Source of the DNA: Clostridia bacterium
Lineage (GTDB): Bacteria > Bacillota > Clostridia > Saccharofermentanales > Saccharofermentanaceae
Assembly (NCBI GenBank): GCA_017881645.1
Contig: JADGQQ010000064.1
Span: 1-12,456, forward strand
Direction of reading: 5' to 3'
DNA length: 12,456 nucleotides
The stretch's first letter is position 1. The number at the start of each line of letters is the position of its first letter. Under the pieces are notes generated by a model. That model saw only the letters and a program-made list of their open reading frames with translations. It was not told the origin of the DNA and searched no databases. Positions 1-6,749 of this stretch are shown in pieces. Position numbers and translations under genes: made by a program.

Positions 1-1065
1 CTCTTCGGAGATCGGATGCAGATTTCCAACGCAACCGGATGTTCATCCATCTGGGGCGGATCGGCTCCCTGCATGCCCTACACATTCAATGCCGACGGCT
101 TCGGACCCGCATGGGGCAACTCCCTGTTCGAGGACAATGCCGAGCACGGTCTGGGCATGCACCTCGGTGCCAAACAGCTCAGAAACCGCGTGGAAATCCA
201 ACTGAATGAACTTGCTCCGATCGTCGACGATGCGGCTGTAAAAACTGCGATCGAGACATGGATCGAGAACAAGAACGTTGGAGAGAAGACACGCGAATAT
301 TCCTCCGGCCTTGCAGCGGCATTGCAGTCTTACAAGGGCAGCAATCCGGAAGTGAAGACTCTGATCTCTACGGTTCTTGGCAATAAGGACTACTTTGAGA
401 AGCGCTCCACTTGGATTATCGGCGGAGACGGATGGGCATATGATATCGGATACGGCGGACTCGATCACGTTCTTGCTTCCGGCGAAGATGTGAATGTCCT
501 CGTTCTGGATACGGAAGTATATTCCAATACCGGCGGGCAGGCTTCGAAATCCACACCGACAGGCGCAATCGCACAGTTTGCAGCCGGCGGAAAAGCGATC
601 AAGAAGAAAGATCTCGGCATGATGGCCATGAGCTATGGATATGTCTATGTAGCGCAGGTAGCCATGGGCGCCTCGCAGGCACAGACCATCAAGGCATTTG
701 CAGAAGCCGAAGCTTATCACGGTCCTTCGATCGTCATTTGTTACGCGCCATGTATCAATCACGGCATCAAAGATGGCATGGGTTCAACCCAGCCTCACGA
801 GAAGGATGCAGTAACCTGCGGATACTGGCATTTGTACCGCTTCAATCCGGACCTGAAGAAGGAAGGCAAGAACCCGTTCGTCCTCGATTCCAAAGAGCCG
901 AGCGGAGATTTCAAGGCTTTCCTGAAGAGCGAAGTGCGTTACAATTCGCTGTATAAGAAATATTCTGTGGATGTCGTTGATGCTCTTTTTGAGAAGAACC
1001 ATCAGGATTCCCAGGAGAGATATGCATCCTACAAACGTATGGCTGCAGACCTGTCGGATAAATAA
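1..1065 (+). CDS. nifJ: pyruvate:ferredoxin (flavodoxin) oxidoreductase, C-terminal part (5' end outside window)
   Basis: Oxidises pyruvate with CoA to acetyl-CoA and CO2 and passes the electrons to ferredoxin or flavodoxin in the cytoplasm. The frame is open from base 1 (reads LFGDRMQISNATGC), so about 354 residues of a family that is usually near 1,170 are present. The thiamine-diphosphate domain is clear: GGDGWAYDIG at about bases 421-450, with NTGGQ about 30 residues later. Two cysteines match ligands of the [4Fe-4S] cluster nearest the thiamine in the family: the one in NATGCSS (bases 40-42) and the one in YAPCINHG (bases 751-753). The other two ligands would lie upstream of the window. 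The stop is TAA at 1063-1065, followed by an intrinsic terminator, so this is the last gene of its transcript. I see no frameshift. The related 2-oxoacid oxidoreductases are less likely because the single-chain layout and these motifs fit PFOR. Confidence 0.96.
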   Translation, partial: LFGDRMQISNATGCSSIWGGSAPCMPYTFNADGFGPAWGNSLFEDNAEHGLGMHLGAKQLRNRVEIQLNELAPIVDDAAVKTAIETWIENKNVGEKTREYSSGLAAALQSYKGSNPEVKTLISTVLGNKDYFEKRSTWIIGGDGWAYDIGYGGLDHVLASGEDVNVLVLDTEVYSNTGGQASKSTPTGAIAQFAAGGKAIKKKDLGMMAMSYGYVYVAQVAMGASQAQTIKAFAEAEAYHGPSIVICYAPCINHGIKDGMGSTQPHEKDAVTCGYWHLYRFNPDLKKEGKNPFVLDSKEPSGDFKAFLKSEVRYNSLYKKYSVDVVDALFEKNHQDSQERYASYKRMAADLSDK

Positions 1066-1099
1066 CGATACGTCTTTTTGAAACCTGTAAAAAGCACAG

Positions 1100-1139
1100 A
1101 GCCCCGGATGCGGCCAACAGCCTGTCCGGGGTTTTCATT
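1100..1139 (+). terminator. intrinsic terminator after the PFOR gene
   Basis: A perfect 7-bp stem, CCCCGGA (1102-1108) with TCCGGGG (1125-1131), is extended by a G-U and an A-U pair. The loop is 16 nt, and TTTTCATTTGTTT follows. It separates the PFOR transcript from the next operon. Confidence 0.85.
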
Positions 1140-1182
1140 TGTTTGATGATATCTTTCATCCTGTACGGATTTGCTTTCGTGA

Positions 1183-1211
1183 TAGAAAACGGGCGTTCCC
1201 GGTGCTATAAT
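1183..1211 (+). promoter_or_regulatory. sigma-A type promoter of the dnaD operon
   Basis: A consensus -10 TATAAT lies at 1206-1211. Exactly 17 bp upstream is a partial -35, TAGAAA (1183-1188, 4 of 6 matches to TTGACA). The start of transcription would fall near base 1217, about 36 nt before the chosen ATG. The call rests on the perfect -10 and the position right after a terminator. Confidence 0.7.
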
Positions 1212-1252
1212 GAAAGTCCGGTTTTGAATACAAATAGGGGGATTTGCTGCAC

Positions 1253-2290
1253 ATGCGCCTGGAAGAAAAAAAGAACCTTCTTCTTTCTGACACGATGATT
1301 CCGGATCTTTTTATTTCGGAATATATGGTAGGCCTGTCGGCTTGCGCTATTCAGAGTTATCTCTACCTGCTGATGGCATTCAAGAATCAGAAGAGTGTTT
1401 CCGAGAAGGATCTCGCGGCACGATTTTCGGTTCAGGTGGATGAAGTTAAGGGGTCCCTTGCAGAATTGACGCTTGCGGGCGTGATTGAATGGAGCGATAA
1501 GGGCAGTCTGATCATTACGGATTTGAAGGCCATCGAAATTGAAGGATATATCCGTCTTCATTCCGAAAATGCAGTGCTTCCCGAAGCGGCGGCGATTTCA
1601 CCGGAAAATGAACGGCGCGACAATTTGGCCAAGTCCATAGAGAAGACCTTTTTCCATGGTTCCATGGCCTATAAATGGTATCGGGAGATGGATATTCTTC
1701 TGGATGATTTCAAGCTGGAGCCGCAGGTCGTTTACAAGCTTTTTCAGGTGTGCTGCGACCGGAAACAGCTCGGTACGGTCACGCAGATGAAGGAACTTGC
1801 CGTCATCTGGCAGAGTAAAGGGATTTATACGCTGGAACAGTTAAGTACTTACATGGGCAGCGAAGATGAAATTACGCAGACCATGCGGAAAATCGGCCGT
1901 CGCCTGCACCGTAAGATGACAGACTTCGACGAAGAATATGTCCGTGTGTGGATAGAGAAGCTTAAGTATCCATACGAGATTATTGATTTTGCCATACGAA
2001 AAATGTGTGAGTACCAGCAGCCGACCATGAACAAGGCGGATGCGCATCTGAAGGCCTGGTTTGCTACGGGAATTACGACGCTTGCCGATGCACAGAAGTA
2101 TGAAGAAGACATGGCTCTGAAGAACAAGCTCTCCTACCAGAGAGACAAGACACAGCGCCAGGGTCCGGACGGTTCCGGCAAACAGAATTTCCAGGGCGTA
2201 CAATATGACGAAGCCTTTATCAAGGATTTACAGGTCGACCCGGAGGAATACCTTCGCAAGCTTCAGCAGGATAAGATCAATCCGGCCTAA
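1253..2290 (+). CDS. dnaD: DnaD/DnaB-domain replication initiation protein
   Basis: Likely a primosome or replication-restart protein that helps bring the replicative helicase to DNA together with the loader encoded next. The ATG at 1253 gives 345 residues. It sits 10 nt after GGGGGA (1237-1242), whereas the in-frame TTG at 1244 is only 1 nt from that site and is rejected as start. The N-terminal ~95 residues look like a winged helix (ending GVIEWSDKGSLIITDLKAI). Two DnaD-type helical modules follow, at about residues 122-205 and 210-285. The second ends in HLKAWFATGITT, which resembles the conserved L-x2-W-x3-GI end of DDBH2 domains. The C-terminal tail is polar and low in complexity (QRQGPDGSGKQN), probably a flexible linker before a short helix. 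The paired DnaC-like gene 12 nt downstream supports a replication role. Whether it corresponds to B. subtilis DnaD or DnaB cannot be decided here. Confidence 0.85.
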   Translation: MRLEEKKNLLLSDTMIPDLFISEYMVGLSACAIQSYLYLLMAFKNQKSVSEKDLAARFSVQVDEVKGSLAELTLAGVIEWSDKGSLIITDLKAIEIEGYIRLHSENAVLPEAAAISPENERRDNLAKSIEKTFFHGSMAYKWYREMDILLDDFKLEPQVVYKLFQVCCDRKQLGTVTQMKELAVIWQSKGIYTLEQLSTYMGSEDEITQTMRKIGRRLHRKMTDFDEEYVRVWIEKLKYPYEIIDFAIRKMCEYQQPTMNKADAHLKAWFATGITTLADAQKYEEDMALKNKLSYQRDKTQRQGPDGSGKQNFQGVQYDEAFIKDLQVDPEEYLRKLQQDKINPA

Positions 2291-2302
2291 AGGAGAATAC
2301 AC

Positions 2303-3265
2303 ATGGATGCAAAGCAGATTATCGCCCATAATATTCTTTCGGATCGCCGGGGGCGGAGCGAACTGGCCAGAGACGCACGTATCGCGGAACTTCACAGGCT
2401 TTATCCTGTTCTGCGGAGTTTTGACGAAAAGATCGGCATATGCAAAGCCGATATTCTGGTACAGCTGGCATCCGAACGGGGCCAGACGGTGAATCGGGCG
2501 CCTCTGTATGCATTGGAGCGGGGCAGGGGGAAGTTTGTGGAAGAACAGGGAATTCCTGCTGATTATGATAAATTGATTCCATACTGCTCCGTTTGCCGGG
2601 ACACGGGACTTGCAGACGGCAAGCCTTGCAGCTGCTTTCAGGAACTTCTGGTTCCGGCGATTCTGTCGGCATCCGGACTCGAACTCTACTCCGGAATTTC
2701 GTTTTCAACATACAGAGAAGAATTTTTCTCAAAGCCTGACAAAATCCGGTCGATCCGTGCTGTCAGTGAAGCGTATGTGGCCGGGTTTCCCGGGCAGACA
2801 CGCAACATTCTTTTCTGGGGCAATCCGGGTACGGGCAAGACGTTCATGGCTGTCTGCATAGCGCGCGAAGTTGTACAGAAATCGGTGTCGGTTCTTTTCA
2901 TCAGAATTTCCGATCTTCTCGAGACGATGAACGCCTACCGGACGCAGATGCTGTCCTTCTCTCCGGATGAGGAGCGCCTGACCGCGCTGAAAGCAAAACG
3001 CAATCTGATTCTGAACGGCGGTCTCCTTATCATCGATGAACTCGGAATCGAGGCGAGAAGCCCGAACACCGTTGCGGATCTGCTGCAGATTCTCGGTACA
3101 CGTCAGCAGCTGGGACTGGCCACACTCATTACAACCAATCTATCACTGTCCGACCTGCAGAAAGTGTATGACAACCGGCTCTCTTCGAGATTGCTCGGCG
3201 ATTACACTTCCTTTCAGTTCGAAGGGGATGATATCCGCACAAGTCCCCGCTACCGGAATCGCTGA
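2303..3265 (+). CDS. dnaC: DnaC/DnaI-type AAA+ helicase loader
   Basis: An ATPase that would load the hexameric replicative helicase at origins or stalled forks. The 320-residue chain shows Walker A GNPGTGKT (173-180), Walker B LLIIDELG (241-248), a sensor-1 TTN (277-279) and an arginine-finger-like SSRLLG (R296). The N-terminal ~90 residues are helical, as in the helicase-binding part of DnaI. Between them are four cysteines, C95-x2-C98 and C109-x-C111 (CSVCRDTG...PCSC), a likely zinc site; DnaI also carries a zinc-binding N-terminal region. The ATG at 2303 has a strong site, AAAGGAG, 6 to 8 nt upstream. It starts 12 nt after the DnaD-like gene, a pairing common in Bacillota. The name dnaC follows the family label; dnaI would serve equally. 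Confidence 0.88.
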   Translation: MDAKQIIAHNILSDRRGRSELARDARIAELHRLYPVLRSFDEKIGICKADILVQLASERGQTVNRAPLYALERGRGKFVEEQGIPADYDKLIPYCSVCRDTGLADGKPCSCFQELLVPAILSASGLELYSGISFSTYREEFFSKPDKIRSIRAVSEAYVAGFPGQTRNILFWGNPGTGKTFMAVCIAREVVQKSVSVLFIRISDLLETMNAYRTQMLSFSPDEERLTALKAKRNLILNGGLLIIDELGIEARSPNTVADLLQILGTRQQLGLATLITTNLSLSDLQKVYDNRLSSRLLGDYTSFQFEGDDIRTSPRYRNR

Positions 3266-3270
3266 ACAAT

Positions 3271-3276
3271 AAGGAG
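3271..3276 (+). promoter_or_regulatory. ribosome binding site deciding the TTG start of acpS
   Basis: AAGGAG lies 10 nt before TTG (3287-3289). The resulting protein starts LRIACGVDTIRISRI, the usual AcpS N-terminus, and no ATG exists between the site and the conserved GVD motif, so TTG is the start. Confidence 0.75.
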
Positions 3277-3286
3277 ATCTTACATT

Positions 3287-3718
3287 TTGAGAATAGCATG
3301 TGGAGTTGACACCATTCGTATTTCCAGAATTCGGGATATATACAATCGAGCCGGCGAGCGTTTCCTGGACCGTGTGTATACGGCCGGTGAACGGCACGAC
3401 TGCGAATCCAAAGGAAACGGATGCATCCCGTCGCTTGCTGCGCGATTTGCGGCCAAGGAGGCCGTTTCAAAGGCACTTGGCACTGGAATCGGCAGAGAGG
3501 GCGTCCGGCTGAACGACATGGAAATCGTTTCCGGCAAGGGAGGTCAGCCATTTCTGATTCTTCATGGAAGAGCAAAAGAATATTTTCTCCGGATCGGCGG
3601 TCTGCAGGCGGAAATCAGCATGTCACATGACGGTGATCAGGCGACGGCGGTCTGCGTAATGCAATTCGAAGGCAATCTGGAAAGGGAGGGCTCGGATGAA
3701 GAAACCATGGAAGAGTAA
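3287..3718 (+). CDS. acpS: holo-[acyl-carrier-protein] synthase
   Basis: Transfers 4'-phosphopantetheine from CoA to apo-ACP, activating it for fatty-acid synthesis. The 143-residue protein has both family signatures: GVDTIRISRI near the N-terminus (the Asp binds the metal) and RFAAKEAVSKALGTGI in the middle (the Glu is the second metal ligand). A late ISMSHDGDQATAVCVM strand is typical of the C-terminal end. It is somewhat longer than the usual ~120 residues because of an acidic tail (about 17 residues after VCVMQ). That tail is encoded over the ribosome binding site and start of the next gene, with which it overlaps by 23 bp. It begins with TTG 21 nt after the DnaC-like gene. The metal ligands are intact, so it should be active. 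Confidence 0.94.
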   Translation: MRIACGVDTIRISRIRDIYNRAGERFLDRVYTAGERHDCESKGNGCIPSLAARFAAKEAVSKALGTGIGREGVRLNDMEIVSGKGGQPFLILHGRAKEYFLRIGGLQAEISMSHDGDQATAVCVMQFEGNLEREGSDEETMEE

Positions 3719-4868
3719 TCCGTTTGCCGGATTCCGCATGCCGGTGTTCTCTGCCGCGCCGAAGAAGCCGACTGAACGTGTGCACAGCCATTTCGGCGAG
3801 ACGCAGAACGTGCAGGAAGTGTGGGATCTTACGGAGAAGGACGCATATGTCGATCAGCAGGGGCGCCGGAGACTTCCGCGTTTTCTTGTCCCGGCGATTG
3901 TTTTTTTTGTGCTGGCGGTTCTTCTGTTCTGGTTTCTTCCTGGCTTAGCGATGCAATACGCTTCCTCGGCAAAAAACGCACCCCAGCAAGTACTTGCCCC
4001 GGATCGAATCTTCCCGGATACAACGCGTGTCGTGTGTGTAGCCGCTGCGAATATCTGGTCGCTGGATGATATCAAATCTCCGAGAATCACACAGGTTCTC
4101 TATAATGAACCCGTTTATCTGATCGACGCGATCAGCGCGGAAGGATTTATTCATATCCGCACGCAGGACGGCATTGAAGGCTATATGAAGAGCACGGACG
4201 TGACGGATAACCTTGACTCCGTAGAGCCGAACCTGCATAAACTGAAACTGATCGTTTCCGACATCTCCAAAAATGTGAAATCAGACGCCAGCAATGGTAC
4301 GCTTCTCATAGAAGTCATGATGAATACCGTTCTCTATGCGGATGTGAAGAGCGCTGGTGTGTATGAGGTATCTCTGCCAGGCGGCGGATATGGCTGGGTC
4401 GGCAGCAGCGGAGTTATTGAGCTTGGCGTCCGGGATCCTGTCGAAAAAGTAGGCGTCCGGTACTTCGTCAGTTCAGTCCAGAGCTTTGTGGATATGACAC
4501 ATCTGGATCATGGACTTACAAAAAACGGTCTGTCTGTTGATGGACTGGCCTATGTATCCGCATCTGTTAACGGCGTAAAACTGCCAAGAACCATGGAAGA
4601 ACAGATGGCCGCGGGAGATCGCGTCGACCTTTCCTATGATGCAGTTACCGGCATTCTGAATGTAGAGAGTATTTCTCCGGGAGACCTGGTATTCTTCAGT
4701 GATCCGAACGAACCGACATCAGCGGCTCCTTACGAAATGGGCATATGCACGGATACGGGAATGCTGATTATGACGTCCAAGAGCCGTACGACACTCCGGC
4801 TTTTCACACTTGCCGATAACGCATCGCTTGAAAGCCGGATCATCGCGGTGAGAAGAATATTCACATAA
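3696..4868 (+). CDS. membrane-anchored SH3-like protein with a degenerate NlpC/P60-like C-terminus
   Basis: Not a recognised named gene. The 390-residue product has a basic N-terminal cytoplasmic segment (1-62) and one hydrophobic segment (about 63-85, LVPAIVFFVLAVLLFWFLPGL). The rest should lie outside the membrane. Two SH3-like stretches follow at about 110-172 and 183-243 (GYGWVGSSGVIEL ends the second). Residues ~270-390 line up by eye with NlpC/P60 peptidases: NGLSVDGLAYV for the NGFDCSGFV core, then VKLPRT, SPGDLVFF, EMGI for HVGI, and AVRRIF near the end. The catalytic Cys, His and third His would be V281, E347 and M359, so peptidase activity is unlikely. It could bind cell wall or act as a scaffold. 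The ATG at 3696 follows AAAGGGAGG and overlaps acpS by 23 bp, so translation is probably coupled. The domain assignment is my alignment by eye. Confidence 0.75.
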   Translation: MKKPWKSNPFAGFRMPVFSAAPKKPTERVHSHFGETQNVQEVWDLTEKDAYVDQQGRRRLPRFLVPAIVFFVLAVLLFWFLPGLAMQYASSAKNAPQQVLAPDRIFPDTTRVVCVAAANIWSLDDIKSPRITQVLYNEPVYLIDAISAEGFIHIRTQDGIEGYMKSTDVTDNLDSVEPNLHKLKLIVSDISKNVKSDASNGTLLIEVMMNTVLYADVKSAGVYEVSLPGGGYGWVGSSGVIELGVRDPVEKVGVRYFVSSVQSFVDMTHLDHGLTKNGLSVDGLAYVSASVNGVKLPRTMEEQMAAGDRVDLSYDAVTGILNVESISPGDLVFFSDPNEPTSAAPYEMGICTDTGMLIMTSKSRTTLRLFTLADNASLESRIIAVRRIFT

Positions 4869-4874
4869 TGGATC

Positions 4875-4896
4875 TTGCGTAGAAAGCTGTACGCAA
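4875..4896. terminator. weak hairpin after the acpS operon, possible terminator
   Basis: A perfect 7-bp inverted repeat, TTGCGTA (4875-4881) and TACGCAA (4890-4896), has an 8-nt loop. It starts 6 nt after the stop of the membrane-protein gene. There is no T run on the plus strand, so termination here would be weak or factor dependent. Confidence 0.35.
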
Positions 4897-4910
4897 AATG
4901 AAAGAAACAG

Positions 4911-4949
4911 AAAAAGCCTGCATCCGTCTATAAAAAGACAGAGGCAGGC
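4911..4949 (-). terminator. intrinsic terminator of rpmB (and of rnf read-through)
   Basis: On the minus strand GCCTGC (4949-4944) pairs with GCAGGC (4921-4916) and is followed directly by five T (4915-4911). Within the loop GTC and GAC can pair too. It lies 20 nt beyond the rpmB stop codon. In the plus direction the stem lacks a good T tract. Confidence 0.8.
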
Positions 4950-4969
4950 GAATTCTTAACATCAAAAAA

Positions 4970-5167
4970 TCAGGCTCTCTTCACTTCTCCGGAACGAAGG
5001 CACCGGGTGCAGACATGCATAGTCTTCGGTGTGCCGTCGACAACAACTTTAACGTTACGTACGTTGGGCTGCTGTGTCGTCAGTGCACGACGTGAAACCT
5101 GTGAACGGGTAATGCTGATCTTTCTGCCAAAAAAAGTATCCTTCTGACAGACTTCGCACTTAGCCAT
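4970..5167 (-). CDS. rpmB: 50S ribosomal protein L28 (zinc-type)
   Basis: A large-subunit ribosomal protein of 65 residues, normal length. The start is the ATG at 5167 (MAKCEVCQK), preceded by AGGAGGTG (5181-5174). A longer reading back to 5224 would add 19 residues that lack family features and cross the promoter, so it is rejected. Two CxxC pairs, C4/C7 and C53/C56 (HVCTRC), mark the zinc-binding C+ form; zinc-free forms exist in some bacteria as a zinc-starvation substitute. The N-terminal CEVCQKDTFFGRKIS and the C-terminal CTRCLRSGEV match L28 well. It sits downstream of rnfB on the same strand, has its own promoter, and has the only good terminator on this side. Confidence 0.96.
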   Translation of the reverse strand: MAKCEVCQKDTFFGRKISITRSQVSRRALTTQQPNVRNVKVVVDGTPKTMHVCTRCLRSGEVKRA

Positions 5168-5207
5168 GGAAAACACCTCCTGTGTGTTCAAATAACGCGC
5201 AGGTGAA

Positions 5208-5236
5208 ATCATACCATATTTCACTTATTCGCGCAA
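5208..5236 (-). promoter_or_regulatory. rpmB promoter overlapped by a palindrome
   Basis: On the minus strand TTGCGC (5236-5231), a 17-bp spacer and TATGAT (5213-5208) form a good sigma-A promoter. Transcription would start near 5201, giving a leader of about 35 nt. A perfect inverted repeat, GTGAAAT-8 nt-ATTTCAC (5203-5224), overlies the -10 and part of the spacer. Confidence 0.7.
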
Positions 5237-5245
5237 GATCAAAAA

Positions 5246-6082
5246 TCAGATATTCTTTTCGAGAAGGACAATGGACTGTGTCGGACAAACCGGAACGCAG
5301 GCTCCGCAGTGTATGCAGAGATTCTGATCCACAACTGCGAGCGGACCGGTCATGGAAATAGCACCGACCGGACATACTTTTGCGCATTTCTGGCATCCGA
5401 TACAGCCGACGGAACAGTTCTTCTTCGTCTGTGCGCCGGGCCAGCCATTCTTGCACAGAACGGCAACATCAGCTGATTTCGGAAGAAGCTGCAGGAGATC
5501 TTTCGGGCACATGATGACACATTGGCCGCAGGCTGTACATTCATTGGGATCCACCTGAATGATCCCGTCTTTTTTGGATATAGCACCAAAAGCGCAGACA
5601 GTCATGCAGTCGCCGTAGCCAAGACACCCGTAGGTACAGGCTCCGGGGCCGCCCAGAAGGCCGTGTGCCGCGTTGCAGGTCAGTGTACCGAGATATTCAT
5701 AGCGGCGCTGCGTGCAGGCCGTTGTGCCCTGACAGAGAAGGCGTGCTGCTTTCGGTTCCGTAAAAATCGCCTCGACGCCGAGGATGGACGCCAGTTCGAT
5801 CGAACAGGCCGCGCCTCCGACGGAGCATAAACTCGTATTGGTCGCTCCGTCAGCGAGAAACTGTGCATACCCGTCGCATCCGGCAAATCCGCATCCGCCG
5901 CAGTTCGCTCCGGGCAGAGCGGAAAGAATCGCATCTTTCTTCTCGTTAACGGGCAGCTGAAAAAAATGAGAGACAATGACAATCAGGATCCCTAAGAGCG
6001 CCGCAATTGCAAGAACGACCGTACCGGGGATCAGTATGTTCTGTACGGACTGAGGTATTTGTAGAGCCATTTGAATCAGCAT
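5246..6082 (-). CDS. rnfB: Rnf complex subunit RnfB (multi-cluster ferredoxin-binding subunit)
   Basis: The probable entry point for electrons from reduced ferredoxin into the Rnf ferredoxin:NAD+ oxidoreductase at the inner face of the membrane. The 278-residue chain starts with one transmembrane helix (about 17-40). Next comes the four-cysteine domain C61-x2-C64-x4-C69-x16-C86 (NCGGCGFAGCDGY). A ferredoxin-like part follows with cysteines at 149, 153, 159 and 163, and 182, 185, 188 and 192 (CTACGQCVIMCP). A second pair sits at 227, 230, 233 and 237 (CIGCQKCAKVCP) and 256, 259, 262 and 266 (CIHCGACVPVCP). This fits the longer clostridial RnfB type. The ATG at 6082 has AGGAG 9 nt upstream; a second in-frame ATG four codons later is a weaker choice. 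It is the last rnf gene, 76 nt after rnfA. Confidence 0.97.
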   Translation of the reverse strand: MLIQMALQIPQSVQNILIPGTVVLAIAALLGILIVIVSHFFQLPVNEKKDAILSALPGANCGGCGFAGCDGYAQFLADGATNTSLCSVGGAACSIELASILGVEAIFTEPKAARLLCQGTTACTQRRYEYLGTLTCNAAHGLLGGPGACTYGCLGYGDCMTVCAFGAISKKDGIIQVDPNECTACGQCVIMCPKDLLQLLPKSADVAVLCKNGWPGAQTKKNCSVGCIGCQKCAKVCPVGAISMTGPLAVVDQNLCIHCGACVPVCPTQSIVLLEKNI

Positions 6083-6158
6083 GGACGTGCACTCCTCTTA
6101 TGTTGTACTTCAGCCGCCGAATGTTTATTCCAGGGCTGCGGTGAGATCGATGATCTAT

Positions 6159-6749
6159 TTAACTGAAGAGATTCTCGACGAGTCCTTTAAATCCAAAGAA
6201 GGAAACAGCCACGAGGGATGCCGCAATCAACGTAATCGGAAGTCCCTTGAGGGCAGCAGGCACATCGGCTTTGTCAACCTTGCTCCGGACGCCGGAGAAG
6301 AGGAAGAGCGAGAGCATATATCCGAGACCTCCGCCGAGTGCGTTTATCATTGCATCCAAAAAGGAATAGGATTTCGTGATGTTGAGGATGGCGACACCCA
6401 GAACCGCACAGTTGGTTGTGATCAGGGGAAGATAAATTCCGAGAGCATTGTAGAGCGGCGGCATGGTTTTCTTCATGACCATTTCAATCATCTGCACGAG
6501 GGCTGCGATAACCAGAATAAAGACCAGTGTCTGCAGGAATGCCAGATGCATAGGGTTCAAAAGGAAAATCTGAATCGGCCAGGTCAGTGCCGTTGATGCG
6601 AGCATGACCAGAATAACAGCTCCGCTCATACCCATGGCTGTCTTCAGGTTTTTCGAAACACCGAGAAACGAGCAGATGCCCAGAAACTTCGAAAGCACGA
6701 AGTTGTCGACCAGAATCGCAGAGAAGAGAATAATAAATAATTCTTTCAT
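6159..6749 (-). CDS. rnfA: Rnf complex membrane subunit RnfA
   Basis: An integral membrane subunit of the Na+/H+-translocating Rnf complex, homologous to NqrE. It has 196 residues with about six hydrophobic helices, close to the usual ~193. C26 (LGICSFLG) and C114 (TTNCAVLG) match the conserved half-helix cysteines that, paired with those of RnfE, hold an intramembrane iron-sulfur cluster. The start overlaps the rnfE stop in an ATGA (6749-6746), so it is translationally coupled, with GAGGG 9 nt upstream. Gene order D-G-E-A-B after rnfC is the standard clostridial arrangement. Confidence 0.97.
   Translation of the reverse strand: MKELFIILFSAILVDNFVLSKFLGICSFLGVSKNLKTAMGMSGAVILVMLASTALTWPIQIFLLNPMHLAFLQTLVFILVIAALVQMIEMVMKKTMPPLYNALGIYLPLITTNCAVLGVAILNITKSYSFLDAMINALGGGLGYMLSLFLFSGVRSKVDKADVPAALKGLPITLIAASLVAVSFFGFKGLVENLFS

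Noticed and set aside
43..762. A 239-codon open frame on the minus strand across the PFOR gene
   Set aside because: It is antisense to a clearly conserved coding region, shows no family features and has no ribosome binding site that I can see.
1244..1252. A TTG start for the DnaD-like protein three codons upstream of the ATG
   Set aside because: Only 1 nt separates it from the GGGGGA site, too close for initiation; the ATG at 1253 has normal spacing.
5203..5224. The rpmB palindrome as a Rex (NADH-sensing repressor) site
   Set aside because: The half sites GTGAA and TTCAC match loosely, but the gap between them is 12 nt instead of the 4 nt of the Rex consensus.
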